Origin: Calothrix sp. NIES-2100 | GTDB lineage: Bacteria; Cyanobacteriota; Cyanobacteriia; Cyanobacteriales; Nostocaceae | Direction of reading: 5' to 3' | DNA: 64,000 bases | NCBI RefSeq assembly: GCF_002368195.1 | Contig: NZ_AP018178.1 | Location: 9,435,510 to 9,499,509, forward strand | Shown: one piece after another, positions 1 through 8,646 of the stretch | Numbering within the stretch: position 1 is the first letter of the stretch | Layout: every line of letters starts with the position of its first letter | The notes under the pieces: generated by a model | Seen by the model: the letters and a program-made list of their open reading frames with translations, nothing else | What the model was told of the DNA's origin: nothing | The model's database searches: none | Translations under genes and position numbers: made by a program

Positions 1-963
1 GAAAAGTCCTGTGAGGATGATATAGATGATTATCCTACTTTTATGAAAAGAGAAGCTATTAATTGTATCTACTTAACTTTGTTTGGCGACAATTGCAATG
101 AGCATTGGAAAAATAAATCCGACTTAAACCCAATTAATTATTCAATTGAGTATGAAAATATTGAGTTAAATGCAATTAAAAGTCTTGGAGAAAGTAATGA
201 TGCAATAGATAAATTACTGAATAGATTGTACTCTAGCCAAAATCGGAGTATTATTCTGAGGTCTGCTTTGAGCTTAATAAATATTCTTGCAGACAGTTTG
301 CTTATGAAAAAAGTGATCATAGGTTTAAGGGACTGTTTAAGCATAGATCAGTTTGTTGCAATTCCATCTCATGGTGAGCCTTTTGTAGCCTATGAAAATC
401 AATTCTATCGTTTCAAATGTTCCTATTTAGTCCTCTGGCATTGTGCCCAAAATATGCACTATACAGATTTCTATAATGCTTGGCATCAAGGCAAGTATGA
501 AGATGAAAAGATAGAATGTCAAGAAACTTTTAACCAAATTGACTTCATTCAAAGCTTTCAAGCTGCAATTAACAATGACTCTCAACTCAGCCACAACATT
601 CACTTAATCTGTATCGACACCAGTAAATTCATCGACCCAGATAACCCAGCTAGCAAAATTTACACTACAATCGTCAAAGCTGGCTGTCCTAAATGTGAAG
701 ATGGTACGCCGAAAACAATGGCGGAACTGCAAACCTATTGGGAATTGCTAGAAACTGATAAGCGTGTGGTTTTAGTATTTTACCCAAGCGCAACTAATAC
801 TACAGATGAGGTGAAATACAGCGATCGCTTTCTCAGTGACATTAGCAAGTTTGAGGGAGCGATTTGTTTTATGAGCAACCCCATACCAAATCACAACACT
901 CTCAAATTTTTTCCACCCAGTCAGCCGATTGACGAAATTGTAGAATGGTTGCGGCGTAGTTGA
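1..963 (+). CDS. unknown protein, 5' end cut by window edge
   Basis: The reading frame is open from base 1 to a TGA at 961-963, so the true start probably lies outside the window; the first ATG inside is at 43, but nothing favours it over an upstream start. I do not recognise the family. The visible roughly 320 residues look soluble, with no membrane segment. The second half alternates hydrophobic strands and helices (VVLVFYPS, GAICFM) and has a single CPKC pair, but no catalytic signature I can name. Base composition is AT-rich in the first 500 bases and closer to its neighbours afterwards. It is followed within 15 bases by a tandem repeat array. A signalling or conflict-system C-terminal domain is possible but unproven. 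Confidence 0.6.
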   Translation, partial: EKSCEDDIDDYPTFMKREAINCIYLTLFGDNCNEHWKNKSDLNPINYSIEYENIELNAIKSLGESNDAIDKLLNRLYSSQNRSIILRSALSLINILADSLLMKKVIIGLRDCLSIDQFVAIPSHGEPFVAYENQFYRFKCSYLVLWHCAQNMHYTDFYNAWHQGKYEDEKIECQETFNQIDFIQSFQAAINNDSQLSHNIHLICIDTSKFIDPDNPASKIYTTIVKAGCPKCEDGTPKTMAELQTYWELLETDKRVVLVFYPSATNTTDEVKYSDRFLSDISKFEGAICFMSNPIPNHNTLKFFPPSQPIDEIVEWLRRS

Positions 964-988
964 TTATATTTATCTGTTGATAACAACA

Positions 989-1219
989 GCTTGTCCTTTT
1001 GTTACCAACACAAGTTGTTTCGTTAGGAATGCTTATCCGTTGGTAACGACAACTTATGCGATCGTTACTAACGCAACTTGTTTCGTTACGAATGCTTATC
1101 CGTTCGTTACCAACGCAATTTGTTTCGTTACGAATGTTTATCCGTTCGTTACCAACGCAACTTGTTTCGTTACGAATGCTTATCTATTTGTGGCAAACGC
1201 TTATGTTGTCGTTACCACA
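989..1219. repeat. tandem array, 11 units of 21 nt
   Basis: Eleven consecutive 21-nt units can be aligned without gaps, consensus near GCNTAT CCG TTC GTT ACN AAY, alternating in sequence every second unit so that a 42-nt superperiod is visible. On the plus strand a frame from a TTG at 977 to a TAA at 1223 stays open and would encode heptapeptides of the form A-x-x-F-V-T-N. There is no ribosome-binding site and a second frame is also open, so I annotate it as a repeat rather than a protein. It has the same period and copy number as the array at 48619-48849, with a different sequence. Confidence 0.8.
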
Positions 1220-1294
1220 GCTTAAGCAAAACTTATCAATAAAAGACAAAATATAGCTATTCTCATTTTGATGTCTTGGAGTAAACTTCAAGAG

Positions 1295-1741
1295 TCAAGT
1301 TTTTGGCTCTACAAATGGATTCACAATCTGTAAGGCATTTTCAACGATTAAGCCATCTTGCATATCTTCTGAGTACAAAATACTTGCTTGCCCTACAATT
1401 GCACTAGCAACGATGAGGCTATCCCAAAACGAGAACAAATAGCCATCCCGCAATTGTGCTGCATACTCAAGCGTTTCCAGGGCAACAGGTAAAATTTCAC
1501 AGCCTGTTGCAAATTCTGTAATTAAGCTTTGAATCTGTGAGTTATTAAAACCTGCTTTGCGGATTAAATTCGCACAAACCTCATTGATTACTTGTGTACT
1601 AACAACTAAGTTTTCTTGACTTGTAATGTTTGTGGCTATTTGTTGCTTTTGGATTGCACTTGCATCAGTAGAACTCAAAATGAAACGATATAACCAAACA
1701 TTAGAATCAACAAAGCATCGCTTCTCTTCACCAGCGTTCAT
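1295..1741 (-). CDS. PIN-domain ribonuclease, VapC-like toxin
   Basis: A 148-residue single PIN domain. The four acidic residues expected for the Mg-dependent RNase site are visible: D12 (VDSN), E54 (INEV), D107 (FWDSL) and D126 (SEDM). Family members are toxins that cleave tRNA or mRNA and are neutralised by a partner encoded just upstream. The start overlaps the 3' end of the upstream small gene by 14 bases, the usual translationally coupled arrangement of toxin-antitoxin pairs. Length is normal for the family and I see no damage. The RNA target cannot be read from the sequence. Confidence 0.85.
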   Translation of the reverse strand: MNAGEEKRCFVDSNVWLYRFILSSTDASAIQKQQIATNITSQENLVVSTQVINEVCANLIRKAGFNNSQIQSLITEFATGCEILPVALETLEYAAQLRDGYLFSFWDSLIVASAIVGQASILYSEDMQDGLIVENALQIVNPFVEPKT

Positions 1742-1961
1742 TGGCTTCCTCTCTGGTGAGTGGTTTGAAACCTACAACTTGAATGGGATTTGCGGTTAGC
1801 TGCGCAATAATACCTGTTTTGGGAAAGCTTTTTTTACTTGGGTTGGTTTTCAAGATAACAATTTGCACAATTTCCGCGTTGCGAATTTCGTCTTGATACT
1901 CAACAGGAATTTCAATGTTCCCGTTGTTGACTCTAGCGTTAAAATGTGTGTTTGTAGTCAT
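1728..1961 (-). CDS. antitoxin of the PIN toxin, AbrB-like N-terminus
   Basis: A 77-residue protein directly upstream of, and overlapping, the PIN toxin gene. The N-terminal half (GNIEIPVEYQDEI followed by a hydrophobic VQIVIL strand) resembles the swapped-hairpin DNA-binding fold of AbrB/MazE-type antitoxins. The C-terminal half (FKPLTREEANERW) looks like the flexible toxin-wrapping tail. Such antitoxins normally also repress their own operon. The ATG at 1961 is the only reasonable start. The assignment rests on position and general shape rather than a strong motif. Confidence 0.75.
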   Translation of the reverse strand: MTTNTHFNARVNNGNIEIPVEYQDEIRNAEIVQIVILKTNPSKKSFPKTGIIAQLTANPIQVVGFKPLTREEANERW

Positions 1962-2047
1962 GAGAATTACATACCTTTTGCAAATTTTTCAATGACTTAA
2001 ATCTCGTCTCATACCATTTCACTTTTATCATGATACAAATATGTGGC

Positions 2048-2346
2048 TAAGGGTTTAGCATTGCTCATTGGTGTCAACTTAACGCGAAACCCATAGCCCG
2101 CCTCCCTTATGAATTCGGAGTCTCATAACAAAAGTCATCTAAAGATGACTAAAAATTCTCACAAATCCCTAGTCTACTTCAGTAGGGGCGGGTTCACAGA
2201 TATGCTCCAATAATTCACGACTATCTCGCTTAACCCGCCCCTACTTGATCTGTTAGCCTTGGAATGAATTCCAAGGCGGGTGACAAAGCTATGAGAGAGG
2301 CTATTTCTAGCTTAAGTTGACACCAATGAACAATGCTAAACCCCTA
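2048..2346. mobile_element. MITE-like element with about 36-bp terminal inverted repeats
   Basis: The first 36 bases (TAAGGGTTTAGCATTG..., 2048-2083) are repeated in inverse orientation at 2311-2346 with about three mismatches. The 299-bp unit has no open reading frame. Both ends are flanked by an ACAAATAT-like octamer (about 2033-2041 and 2348-2355), offset from the ends, so a target-site duplication is suggested but not clean. This looks like a non-autonomous derivative of an insertion sequence; the parental transposase is not in this window. Confidence 0.7.
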
Positions 2347-2466
2347 CAACAAATATATCTGGATCAAGATTTTTGGGAATTGTTATAAAATCTGGGTGCA
2401 ATGAAAATTTACCTAAAAACCTCTTCCTTTCTGCGCTCTGTCGTCTGCCCGTTTGGTGAGTTTCGA

Positions 2467-2504
2467 CTTAGCGGTAGTTTCGACTTCGCTCAACTACCGC
2501 TAAG
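2467..2504. repeat. hairpin with 13-bp perfect stem
   Basis: CTTAGCGGTAGTT at 2467-2479 pairs perfectly with 2492-2504 across a 12-base loop. It sits in a GC-richer dispersed-repeat-like patch (about 2455-2540) between the MITE-like element and the tRNA terminator. Its role is unknown; there is no T run on either side. Confidence 0.6.
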
Positions 2505-2556
2505 TAGTACTGCGAAGCAGAACCCGCAGGGTACCACTGCCTTTTCAGGAAGCATT

Positions 2557-2600
2557 AAAAAAGGCTAGAAACAGCTTTTAACTTGCTTCTAGCCTTTTTA
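2557..2600 (-). terminator. terminator of tRNA-Val
   Basis: AAAAGGCTAGAA (2559-2570) pairs with TTCTAGCCTTTT (2587-2598). On the minus strand the stem is followed by a run of T. It lies just downstream of the minus-strand tRNA, so it fits as its intrinsic terminator. Confidence 0.75.
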
Positions 2601-2606
2601 ACGTGA

Positions 2607-2679
<73 letters not shown>

Positions 2680-2763
2680 GTTTGCGCTCACTTCTAAAGA
2701 ATATAGCAAAAGATTTTGAATCGCGCTAGTATTTTTGAGAAAAAATTTTTTGAGAACCTTAAA

Positions 2764-3462
2764 ATGCCCTCTGGTCGAACCCACGATAGCATTACGCTGT
2801 ATGCTCTGCCGGTTGTGGCGGGTGTGACTTTCTGGCAGACTGGCAGTAGCAATGTGACTTTATTCGTTGCCGGCGGGTTTCTGTTTGGCGGGTTGATGTT
2901 CGGCCCCGATTTAGATATCTACTCAATTCAATACCAACGCTGGGGTTTCTTGCGCTGGATTTGGCTACCCTATCAAAAAAGTTTGCGTCATCGCTCTTTT
3001 TTATCCCACGGGCCGATTATTGGCACGACGCTACGAGTAATTTATCTGAGTTGCTTAATTGCGATCGCCGCTATTTTTATTTTAGTAATTGCCGAAAAGC
3101 TGTTGAATATCGCCTCTATTTGGCAAAACGTCGGGGGAAAAGTTGGGCGATCGCTCACAAGTTACAGTACTGAATTTCTCGCCTTATTCTTAGGCATGGA
3201 ACTCGGTGCGATGAGCCATTCTCTCAGCGATTGGAGCAATTCCACATACAAGCGGGTGAAAAAACAAGGCATCAAGGCGTTACTACCAAGTGGGAAAATT
3301 AAGAAACGTAAATCAACGCGGAAGGGGGTAGCGCCTCGACTTCGCTCGGCGAACGGGACAGGGAGAGGGGGGACAGGGGGGACAAGAAAGACAAGGGGGA
3401 CAAGGGGGATGGGAGAGACAAAGAGACGGGGAGACACGGGGACGCGGGGAAATGACCAATGA
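2764..3462 (+). CDS. DUF2227-type putative metal-binding membrane protein
   Basis: Starts best at the ATG at 2764 (MPSGRTHD), because the conserved N-terminus of the family begins there; the frame is open further upstream to 2716. Visible hallmarks are RTHD near residue 5, GPDLDI near residue 45 and HRSFLSHGP near residue 75, a His/Asp pattern that suggests metal binding, plus two or three membrane helices. About the last 45 residues (from 3330 on) are translated from GA-rich and heptamer repeat DNA and are Arg/Gly/Thr-rich. This is probably a non-conserved extension caused by repeat invasion of the original 3' end. Function is unknown. Confidence 0.8.
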   Translation: MPSGRTHDSITLYALPVVAGVTFWQTGSSNVTLFVAGGFLFGGLMFGPDLDIYSIQYQRWGFLRWIWLPYQKSLRHRSFLSHGPIIGTTLRVIYLSCLIAIAAIFILVIAEKLLNIASIWQNVGGKVGRSLTSYSTEFLALFLGMELGAMSHSLSDWSNSTYKRVKKQGIKALLPSGKIKKRKSTRKGVAPRLRSANGTGRGGTGGTRKTRGTRGMGETKRRGDTGTRGNDQ

Positions 3463-3486
3463 CCAATGACCAATGACCAATGACCA
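3452..3486 (+). repeat. heptanucleotide tandem repeat (ATGACCA)5
   Basis: Five perfect copies of ATGACCA fill the gap between the DUF2227 gene and mazG. Such short tandem repeats are typical of filamentous cyanobacteria. Confidence 0.9.
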
Positions 3487-3492
3487 ATAACT

Positions 3493-4299
3493 ATGAACCA
3501 AAATTTAGCAGCATTACAAGAATTAATTGAGGTGGTAGCGAAATTGCGATCGCCTGATGGGGGGTGTCCTTGGGATTTGGCGCAAACACCGGAAAGTCTG
3601 ACTCCTTATGTGATTGAGGAAGCTTATGAGGTGGTGGATGCAATTAAGAGTGGCGATCAAAAGGCGATCGCGGAAGAGTTAGGTGATTTACTCTTACAAG
3701 TAGTATTGCAAGCGCAAATCGCTAGTGAATCTGGGCAATTTTCTCTCAAAGAAATTGCTGAAGGGATTTCCCAAAAGTTAATTCGCCGTCATCCCCATGT
3801 ATTTGGTGATGTGGAAGTGGCGAGTGTTGAGGAAGTGCGGCAAAACTGGGAAGAAATCAAAGCCGCAGAAAAGGGCGAACCATCCCCAGAAAATCAAAAA
3901 CTCAGCGCTAAACTCAGTCGCTATGGGCGTACCCTTCCCCCCTTAACGGCAGCGATGAAGATTTCCCAAAAAGCTGCGGCTGTGGGGTTTGAGTGGGAAA
4001 ACATTGAGGGGGTATGGGATAAGTTTCATGAAGAGTTAGCAGAATTTCAACAGGCTTTAGCCGCAGAAACCCCGGAAGCACAACAAGCAGAATTAGGCGA
4101 TTTACTATTTGCAACCATTCAATTAGCCCGTTGGCATAATCTCGATCCTAGCGTCGGTTTGCAAGGCACAAATCAACGCTTTATCCAAAGGTTACAAAAA
4201 ATGGAGGCAGTTGTTGACCGCCCCCTTTCCGATTACTCTTTGGCAGAGTTGGAAGCTTTGTGGCAACAGGCAAAGGCGCAAATTGCGCAGGAAGGATGA
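3493..4299 (+). CDS. mazG: MazG nucleoside triphosphate pyrophosphohydrolase
   Basis: A 268-residue tandem-domain MazG. It hydrolyses (d)NTPs to monophosphate and pyrophosphate, a house-cleaning activity against non-canonical nucleotides. The first domain shows the Mg-binding pattern IEEAYE (residues 41-46) with EELGD (61-65). The second repeats it with HEELAEF and AELGDLL. The CPWD motif near residue 25 is typical of the N-terminus. Length equals that of standard bacterial MazG. The ATG lies six bases after the heptamer repeats, so no clear Shine-Dalgarno sequence is visible. No operon partner. Confidence 0.96.
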   Translation: MNQNLAALQELIEVVAKLRSPDGGCPWDLAQTPESLTPYVIEEAYEVVDAIKSGDQKAIAEELGDLLLQVVLQAQIASESGQFSLKEIAEGISQKLIRRHPHVFGDVEVASVEEVRQNWEEIKAAEKGEPSPENQKLSAKLSRYGRTLPPLTAAMKISQKAAAVGFEWENIEGVWDKFHEELAEFQQALAAETPEAQQAELGDLLFATIQLARWHNLDPSVGLQGTNQRFIQRLQKMEAVVDRPLSDYSLAELEALWQQAKAQIAQEG

Positions 4300-4330
4300 G
4301 GGAGGGGACACAAACAACGAAATAAATATT

Positions 4331-5080
4331 TCATGATTCATTGGGGTCAATTCCCAAACTTCTCAGCTTTGCTTCTAACTGTTCAGCCCGTTGTCTTTCT
4401 TGTTCAGCCCGTTGTCTTTCTTGTTCAGCCCGTTGTCTTTCTTGTTCAACCTGTTTTTGCGCTTGTGTAGCTGCTTCTTCCGGGCTGGGAACTAACTCCC
4501 CATCAGGAGTAAAATAGCGTAATTGTTTTTGATGAATTCCTAAATATAACCCTAATTGTTGACTCCATAACCATCCTTGTTCGCTGGTTTCAATGGGTTC
4601 ATAGGTTCCTCTAATCAAGGTAAATCCCTGAAATTCTAAACTATCGGGGTCAAACCAAAAATAATCTGGTGTCCGGAAGATATCTTGATAAATTTCTTTC
4701 TTCTCTTCCCTGTCTATTTTAGCGGTACTGTCAGAGAGAATTTCGACAATTACATTGGGATATTTTCCCCCTTCTTGCCAAACTACCCAACTTTTGCGCT
4801 CTTGATTTCGAGTTGTTCCCCGTACGACAAAAAAATCAGGCCCGCGAAAGTCTTCTGACTTTTTTTGATGAGGGCTATAGTAAATAGTCAGATTACCCGT
4901 AGCAAAGTAATCATCTCTATCTTGCCATGCCCATTCTAGACATTGAATTAGGATTAAAATTTGCCGTAGATGTAAATTACTTTCCAAAGGAGGTTCATCA
5001 CTCCAAAATTCTCCTTGGGGAAAAATTATCTCATCTTTTTGGTCTGTTTGAGGAATCGCTAGGGGTGAGGAAGGGGTCAT
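4331..5080 (-). CDS. Uma2 (DUF820) family putative nuclease
   Basis: The roughly 190-residue core has the PD-(D/E)xK-like pattern common to this very abundant cyanobacterial family (GPDFFVV, then NVIVEILSDST, then a downstream Lys). The activity of the family as a nuclease is predicted from fold only. The C-terminus is a coiled-coil tail in which QRAEQER is repeated three times, encoded by a perfect 21-nt tandem repeat at roughly 4378-4442. It stands alone, convergent with mazG. The biological role is unknown. Confidence 0.85.
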   Translation of the reverse strand: MTPSSPLAIPQTDQKDEIIFPQGEFWSDEPPLESNLHLRQILILIQCLEWAWQDRDDYFATGNLTIYYSPHQKKSEDFRGPDFFVVRGTTRNQERKSWVVWQEGGKYPNVIVEILSDSTAKIDREEKKEIYQDIFRTPDYFWFDPDSLEFQGFTLIRGTYEPIETSEQGWLWSQQLGLYLGIHQKQLRYFTPDGELVPSPEEAATQAQKQVEQERQRAEQERQRAEQERQRAEQLEAKLRSLGIDPNES

Positions 5081-5321
5081 GGTTGCTAAATGGAATTTGA
5101 TTAGCCATTGTCTGACAGCCGCCGATCTCTATTTTGACATATGCAAGAAGTTAACTGTAATGAGTTATATGGTGGATGAAGCTATAAGCTGATACGCACC
5201 TAAATCATATATTTTTCCGTTAAGGGACTTTCAAAAATTAAATTACTCAAGGCGATCGCTTTTTTCCTAAGATGGGATGATTTGGGTGGGATTTTCCAGC
5301 GATCGCCTGATGAAAGTTAAC

Positions 5322-6533
5322 TTAAGATTTCTTCACGTCAAACCACTTATCATAAAGCGATTGATATGTGCCATCTTCTCTGATACTCAATAATGCACTA
5401 TTAATTTGTTTGCGGTAGGGACTGTCATTAGGTAAGACAATACCGTAGTTTTCTTCACGGAAGACGCTACCAACTACCTCTACTTTTCCTTTACCTTCAT
5501 TAGCAGCATAAAACAGAAGTACGGGAGCATCAAAGACGACAGCATCAGCTTTTTTGCTTTGTAGGGCATCGTAAGCTTGTTCAATCTTGAGAACTTCCAA
5601 AACTGAAATTTTGCGATCGCGTAAATATTTGGCTGCTGTGCTACCAGCTGTGGTTGCTACTAACTTACCCGGTAAATCGTCTACACTTCTGATATCACCC
5701 TGAAGTTGCTGCACAGTTAGCGAGGTGGTAGCGGCGGCTGTAAAGTAGGCGACGAAGAGAACGCCGATGAACATCCAGATAATAGCTATTACCCTTCCCA
5801 ATACACCCTTGGGCATTTCGTCGGCTTGAGTTGCTAATGTTGCCGCTGCCCACCAACAAGCTTTGAAAATTCCTGGGAAGTATGATTTATCAATTATCCC
5901 TTCTTTATGGTTGCGTTCTGACAACCAAATCACATGAGCTGCTACAACAATCAACAGCAAAGCAATACCAAATACCTGCAACAGAGTAGCAGAAAATAAC
6001 AATTGCAAAATATTAGAAAAACCACCACTATTAGCTTCTGGCGGTCTTACCATAATCTGAAGCCCACCCGCAAACATTGGTAAAGAGAAATCAAAATTCT
6101 CTTGCCGTTCGGCGGTAATTGATATAGCTGCAATTCCGGCATTTGCTTTGCCATCTTTAACAGCCGCAAGCAGATCAGGTACAGTTGAATACTCAACAAA
6201 TTTCGACTGTACACCTATCTTATTAGCAATGCTGCGCCAAAGTTCAATACTGAAGCCTGATAGTTTACCATTGTCAGCAAATACAAAGGGTGGGATAACT
6301 CTTGTAGCTACTAAAAATGATTTTGTTGCTGGTTCAGGTTGTTGGGCGATTCCTGGGTTGACGACGGAAAGCACCAGCAATAGTGTTATCAGTCCGCCTA
6401 CTAATGCTAGCCAAATAAGTTGTTGTGGGGAACGCTGGCTTTTCTTTTTCCCGTAACCTCTGTAAAAATAGGTAATCTGGCTTTTCCAGCCAATCATAAA
6501 TTGGCGAAATCTATTTGCGATCGCATTTATCAT
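5322..6533 (-). CDS. GluR0-like ligand-gated ion channel / periplasmic-binding membrane protein
   Basis: 403 residues in the order typical of prokaryotic glutamate-receptor channels: a signal-type hydrophobic segment (about 38-63), first half of a class-3 solute-binding domain (72-165), a membrane helix (180-203), a pore-like re-entrant segment (226-243), a second helix (247-270) and the second half of the binding domain (278-400). In the pore the expected TVGYGD-type filter is replaced by ATLATQADEMP, so potassium selectivity should not be assumed. The ligand is probably an amino acid, by family. The gene is monocistronic and leftward, with an upstream GC-rich hairpin around 6607-6641. Confidence 0.82.
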   Translation of the reverse strand: MINAIANRFRQFMIGWKSQITYFYRGYGKKKSQRSPQQLIWLALVGGLITLLLVLSVVNPGIAQQPEPATKSFLVATRVIPPFVFADNGKLSGFSIELWRSIANKIGVQSKFVEYSTVPDLLAAVKDGKANAGIAAISITAERQENFDFSLPMFAGGLQIMVRPPEANSGGFSNILQLLFSATLLQVFGIALLLIVVAAHVIWLSERNHKEGIIDKSYFPGIFKACWWAAATLATQADEMPKGVLGRVIAIIWMFIGVLFVAYFTAAATTSLTVQQLQGDIRSVDDLPGKLVATTAGSTAAKYLRDRKISVLEVLKIEQAYDALQSKKADAVVFDAPVLLFYAANEGKGKVEVVGSVFREENYGIVLPNDSPYRKQINSALLSIREDGTYQSLYDKWFDVKKS

Positions 6534-6659
6534 CAGAACTTTCTTTAGGTGGTATGTAGTATCTATCTATCATTCCCAACCCATCACAAATATCACATAG
6601 GTAACCCCCCTGACACCCAATTTTTTTAACTGAATCAGGGGGGCTAATTACTCGTAGTC

Positions 6660-6677
6660 AGGACTGAAGTCCTGATT
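6660..6677. terminator. hairpin downstream of the aldehyde dehydrogenase
   Basis: An 8-bp palindrome, TCAGGACT-GA-AGTCCTGA, lies 17 bases beyond the aldehyde dehydrogenase stop. A second stem (CCCCCTGA about 6607 with TCAGGGGG about 6634) follows. Neither has a T run on the minus strand, so termination is plausible but not certain. Confidence 0.45.
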
Positions 6678-6693
6678 TAGCAGCATCTATAAC

Positions 6694-8163
6694 TTACAGT
6701 TTGATAGTAACTGTTTTAACTTCGGTATATTGTTGCAAGCCGTACTCGCCCAATTCCCGACCGATACCAGACTGCTTGAAGCCACCAAAGGGTGCAGCTG
6801 CGTCAAATACGTCGTAGCAATTTATCCATACTGTACCAGCACGGACATTATTTGCGATCGCGTAGGCTTTTGTAATATCTTGAGTCCACACGGCAGCCGC
6901 CAGACCATACAGGGTATTATTTGCCCGTTGAATCACTTCATCAATATCTTTGAATTTGATGATGCTCATCACAGGCCCAAAAATTTCCTCTTGAGCAATC
7001 TTCATGTCATCGCGGACATCAGTAAAGACTGTAGGTGCAATAAAGAAACCTTTATCACCCACTTTACTACCACCACAAAGCATTTGAGCGCCATCTCGCA
7101 TTCCTGACTCGATGTAACCCATAACTTTGTTGAATTGCTCTTGATCTACCTGTGGCCCTTGTTCTGTATTACTATCAAAGGGATTCCCAACAACCCGCTG
7201 TTTAGCTCTTTCTACAGCCAAAGCCACAAAATCGTCATAACATTTTTCTTCCACAAATAACCGAGAACCAGCGCAGCAACATTGTCCTTGATTAAAGAAT
7301 AAAGCTTGGTGGGCACCTTCAATTGCTTTGTGCATATCAGCATCAGCAAAGACGATGTTTGGACTCTTACCGCCCAATTCTAAAGTAACGCGCTTCAAGT
7401 TACTCTTGGCAGCTGCTTCCATAATCAAATGTCCGACTTCAGTGGAACCAGTAAATGCCACTTTGTCAATATCCATGTGATGAGAAATGGCAGATCCAGC
7501 CGTGGGGCCGTATCCTGAAAGCAAATTCACCACACCAGGCGGGAAACCAGCCTCAACAATCAATTCCCCTACCCGCAATGCTGATAAAGGTGTCTGTTCC
7601 GCCGTTTTCATCACCACAGTATTACCTGTAGCTAAAGCCGGCGCTAATTTCCAAGCCTGCATCAACAGGGGGAAATTCCAGGGGATAATTTGACCAACCA
7701 CACCCACAGGCTCATGGCGTGTATAGCAGAAATAAGGGCCGTTAATCGGGATGGTTTTACCTTGTACCTTATCAGCCCAGCCTGCATAGTAGCGGTAGCA
7801 AGCTATAACTAACCCCAAGTCACCCAAGGAATCATGTAAAGGCTTACCATTATCTAGAGTTTCCAGCCGTGCTAACTCATTAATGTTTTGCTCAATTAAG
7901 TCAGCTAGCTTCAAAAGTAACTCGCCGCGACGGGTAGCAGACATCTTCGGCCAGTCCCCACTGGTAAAAGCCTTACGAGCTGCTTGCACCGCTTTATCTA
8001 CATCCGCTGCGTCTGCCTCTGCTACTGTACAAATAGTATCGCCTGTCGCTGGGTTAATCGTTGCAAATCGGCGACCGCTGATACTGTCTACCCACTCATT
8101 ATTGATCAGCAGCTGGGTTGGGCCGATTTTGACCTGTTGTCCTGGTACTGTTGCTGTAACCAT
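6694..8163 (-). CDS. NAD(P)-dependent aldehyde dehydrogenase
   Basis: A 489-residue full-length class 1/2-type aldehyde dehydrogenase that oxidises aldehydes to carboxylates in the cytosol. Visible are the PWNFPLLM cofactor motif near residue 160, GSTEVG of the Rossmann turn, the general base in LELGGKSP (about residue 263) and the catalytic Cys in GQCCCAG (about 297), where three consecutive Cys are present. The ATG at 8163 has a strong GGAGG six bases upstream. Closest in feel to betaine/retinal-type enzymes; the physiological substrate cannot be read from sequence. Monocistronic. Confidence 0.93.
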   Translation of the reverse strand: MVTATVPGQQVKIGPTQLLINNEWVDSISGRRFATINPATGDTICTVAEADAADVDKAVQAARKAFTSGDWPKMSATRRGELLLKLADLIEQNINELARLETLDNGKPLHDSLGDLGLVIACYRYYAGWADKVQGKTIPINGPYFCYTRHEPVGVVGQIIPWNFPLLMQAWKLAPALATGNTVVMKTAEQTPLSALRVGELIVEAGFPPGVVNLLSGYGPTAGSAISHHMDIDKVAFTGSTEVGHLIMEAAAKSNLKRVTLELGGKSPNIVFADADMHKAIEGAHQALFFNQGQCCCAGSRLFVEEKCYDDFVALAVERAKQRVVGNPFDSNTEQGPQVDQEQFNKVMGYIESGMRDGAQMLCGGSKVGDKGFFIAPTVFTDVRDDMKIAQEEIFGPVMSIIKFKDIDEVIQRANNTLYGLAAAVWTQDITKAYAIANNVRAGTVWINCYDVFDAAAPFGGFKQSGIGRELGEYGLQQYTEVKTVTIKL

Positions 8164-8646
8164 CAGGTCCTCCTTAAGCTATGAAAAAATTTGCTTAAAT
8201 CTATTAACTATGTTTCCTCGTATACAGTTAAATTGCTAATTTTCTTTATGACTTTTTCATGTTTGCTTAACATTAGTTTTACAAAATAATCGCTTTCAAT
8301 TTTTCGTTAGGGGCAGAGTAAAAATGAAGAAATATATTGTAAATATGAATTTTCTATAAGAAATGTAATTACATCTATCTGAAGGAGTAAAGTTAAGATT
8401 AGCTTAAGAATCATCTTTGACAAACAAAAGCTTAGCACTTCTAAATTCGTAGATGCTTAACTCGAAACAGTTAAACTGTTTTCGGATATCTGTGATATCT
8501 GCTACCACGTTTACTGGAAAATTAGTTTTATTTCTAGATTAATCAAAGCAAAATCACTGCTTTTCTCTTCTACTAGAAGAAAAGTGCTTTGAGCTAAATT
8601 GTCAGAGGTTGCCTGATTTTTTTTGGCAATTTATAAAACAGTAACA
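8164..8646. other. 483-base divergent intergenic region with palindromes
   Basis: Lies between the divergent aldehyde dehydrogenase and LOV-GGDEF-EAL genes. It holds a near-perfect 20-base palindrome at 8464-8483 (GAAACAGTT/AACTGTTTTC) and an imperfect stem-loop at about 8564-8590. Either could be an operator. I see no confident -35/-10 pair and no gene. Confidence 0.5.

Noticed and set aside
977..1256. Repeat-encoded proteins in two frames
   Set aside because: Starts are TTG or internal, without ribosome-binding sites; the open frames follow from the 21-nt period.
3330..3462. Functional Arg/Gly-rich C-terminal domain of the DUF2227 protein
   Set aside because: The DNA is a GA-rich simple repeat running into heptamers, so the tail is better explained as read-through into repeats.
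3452..3486. CRISPR-like array in the heptamer tracts
   Set aside because: Units of seven bases without spacers are simple tandem repeats; no direct repeats of 24-40 bases with unique spacers exist in the window.
6730..8239. Plus-strand frames opposite the aldehyde dehydrogenase
   Set aside because: The minus strand encodes a complete enzyme with all motifs; the plus-strand frames are shadows.
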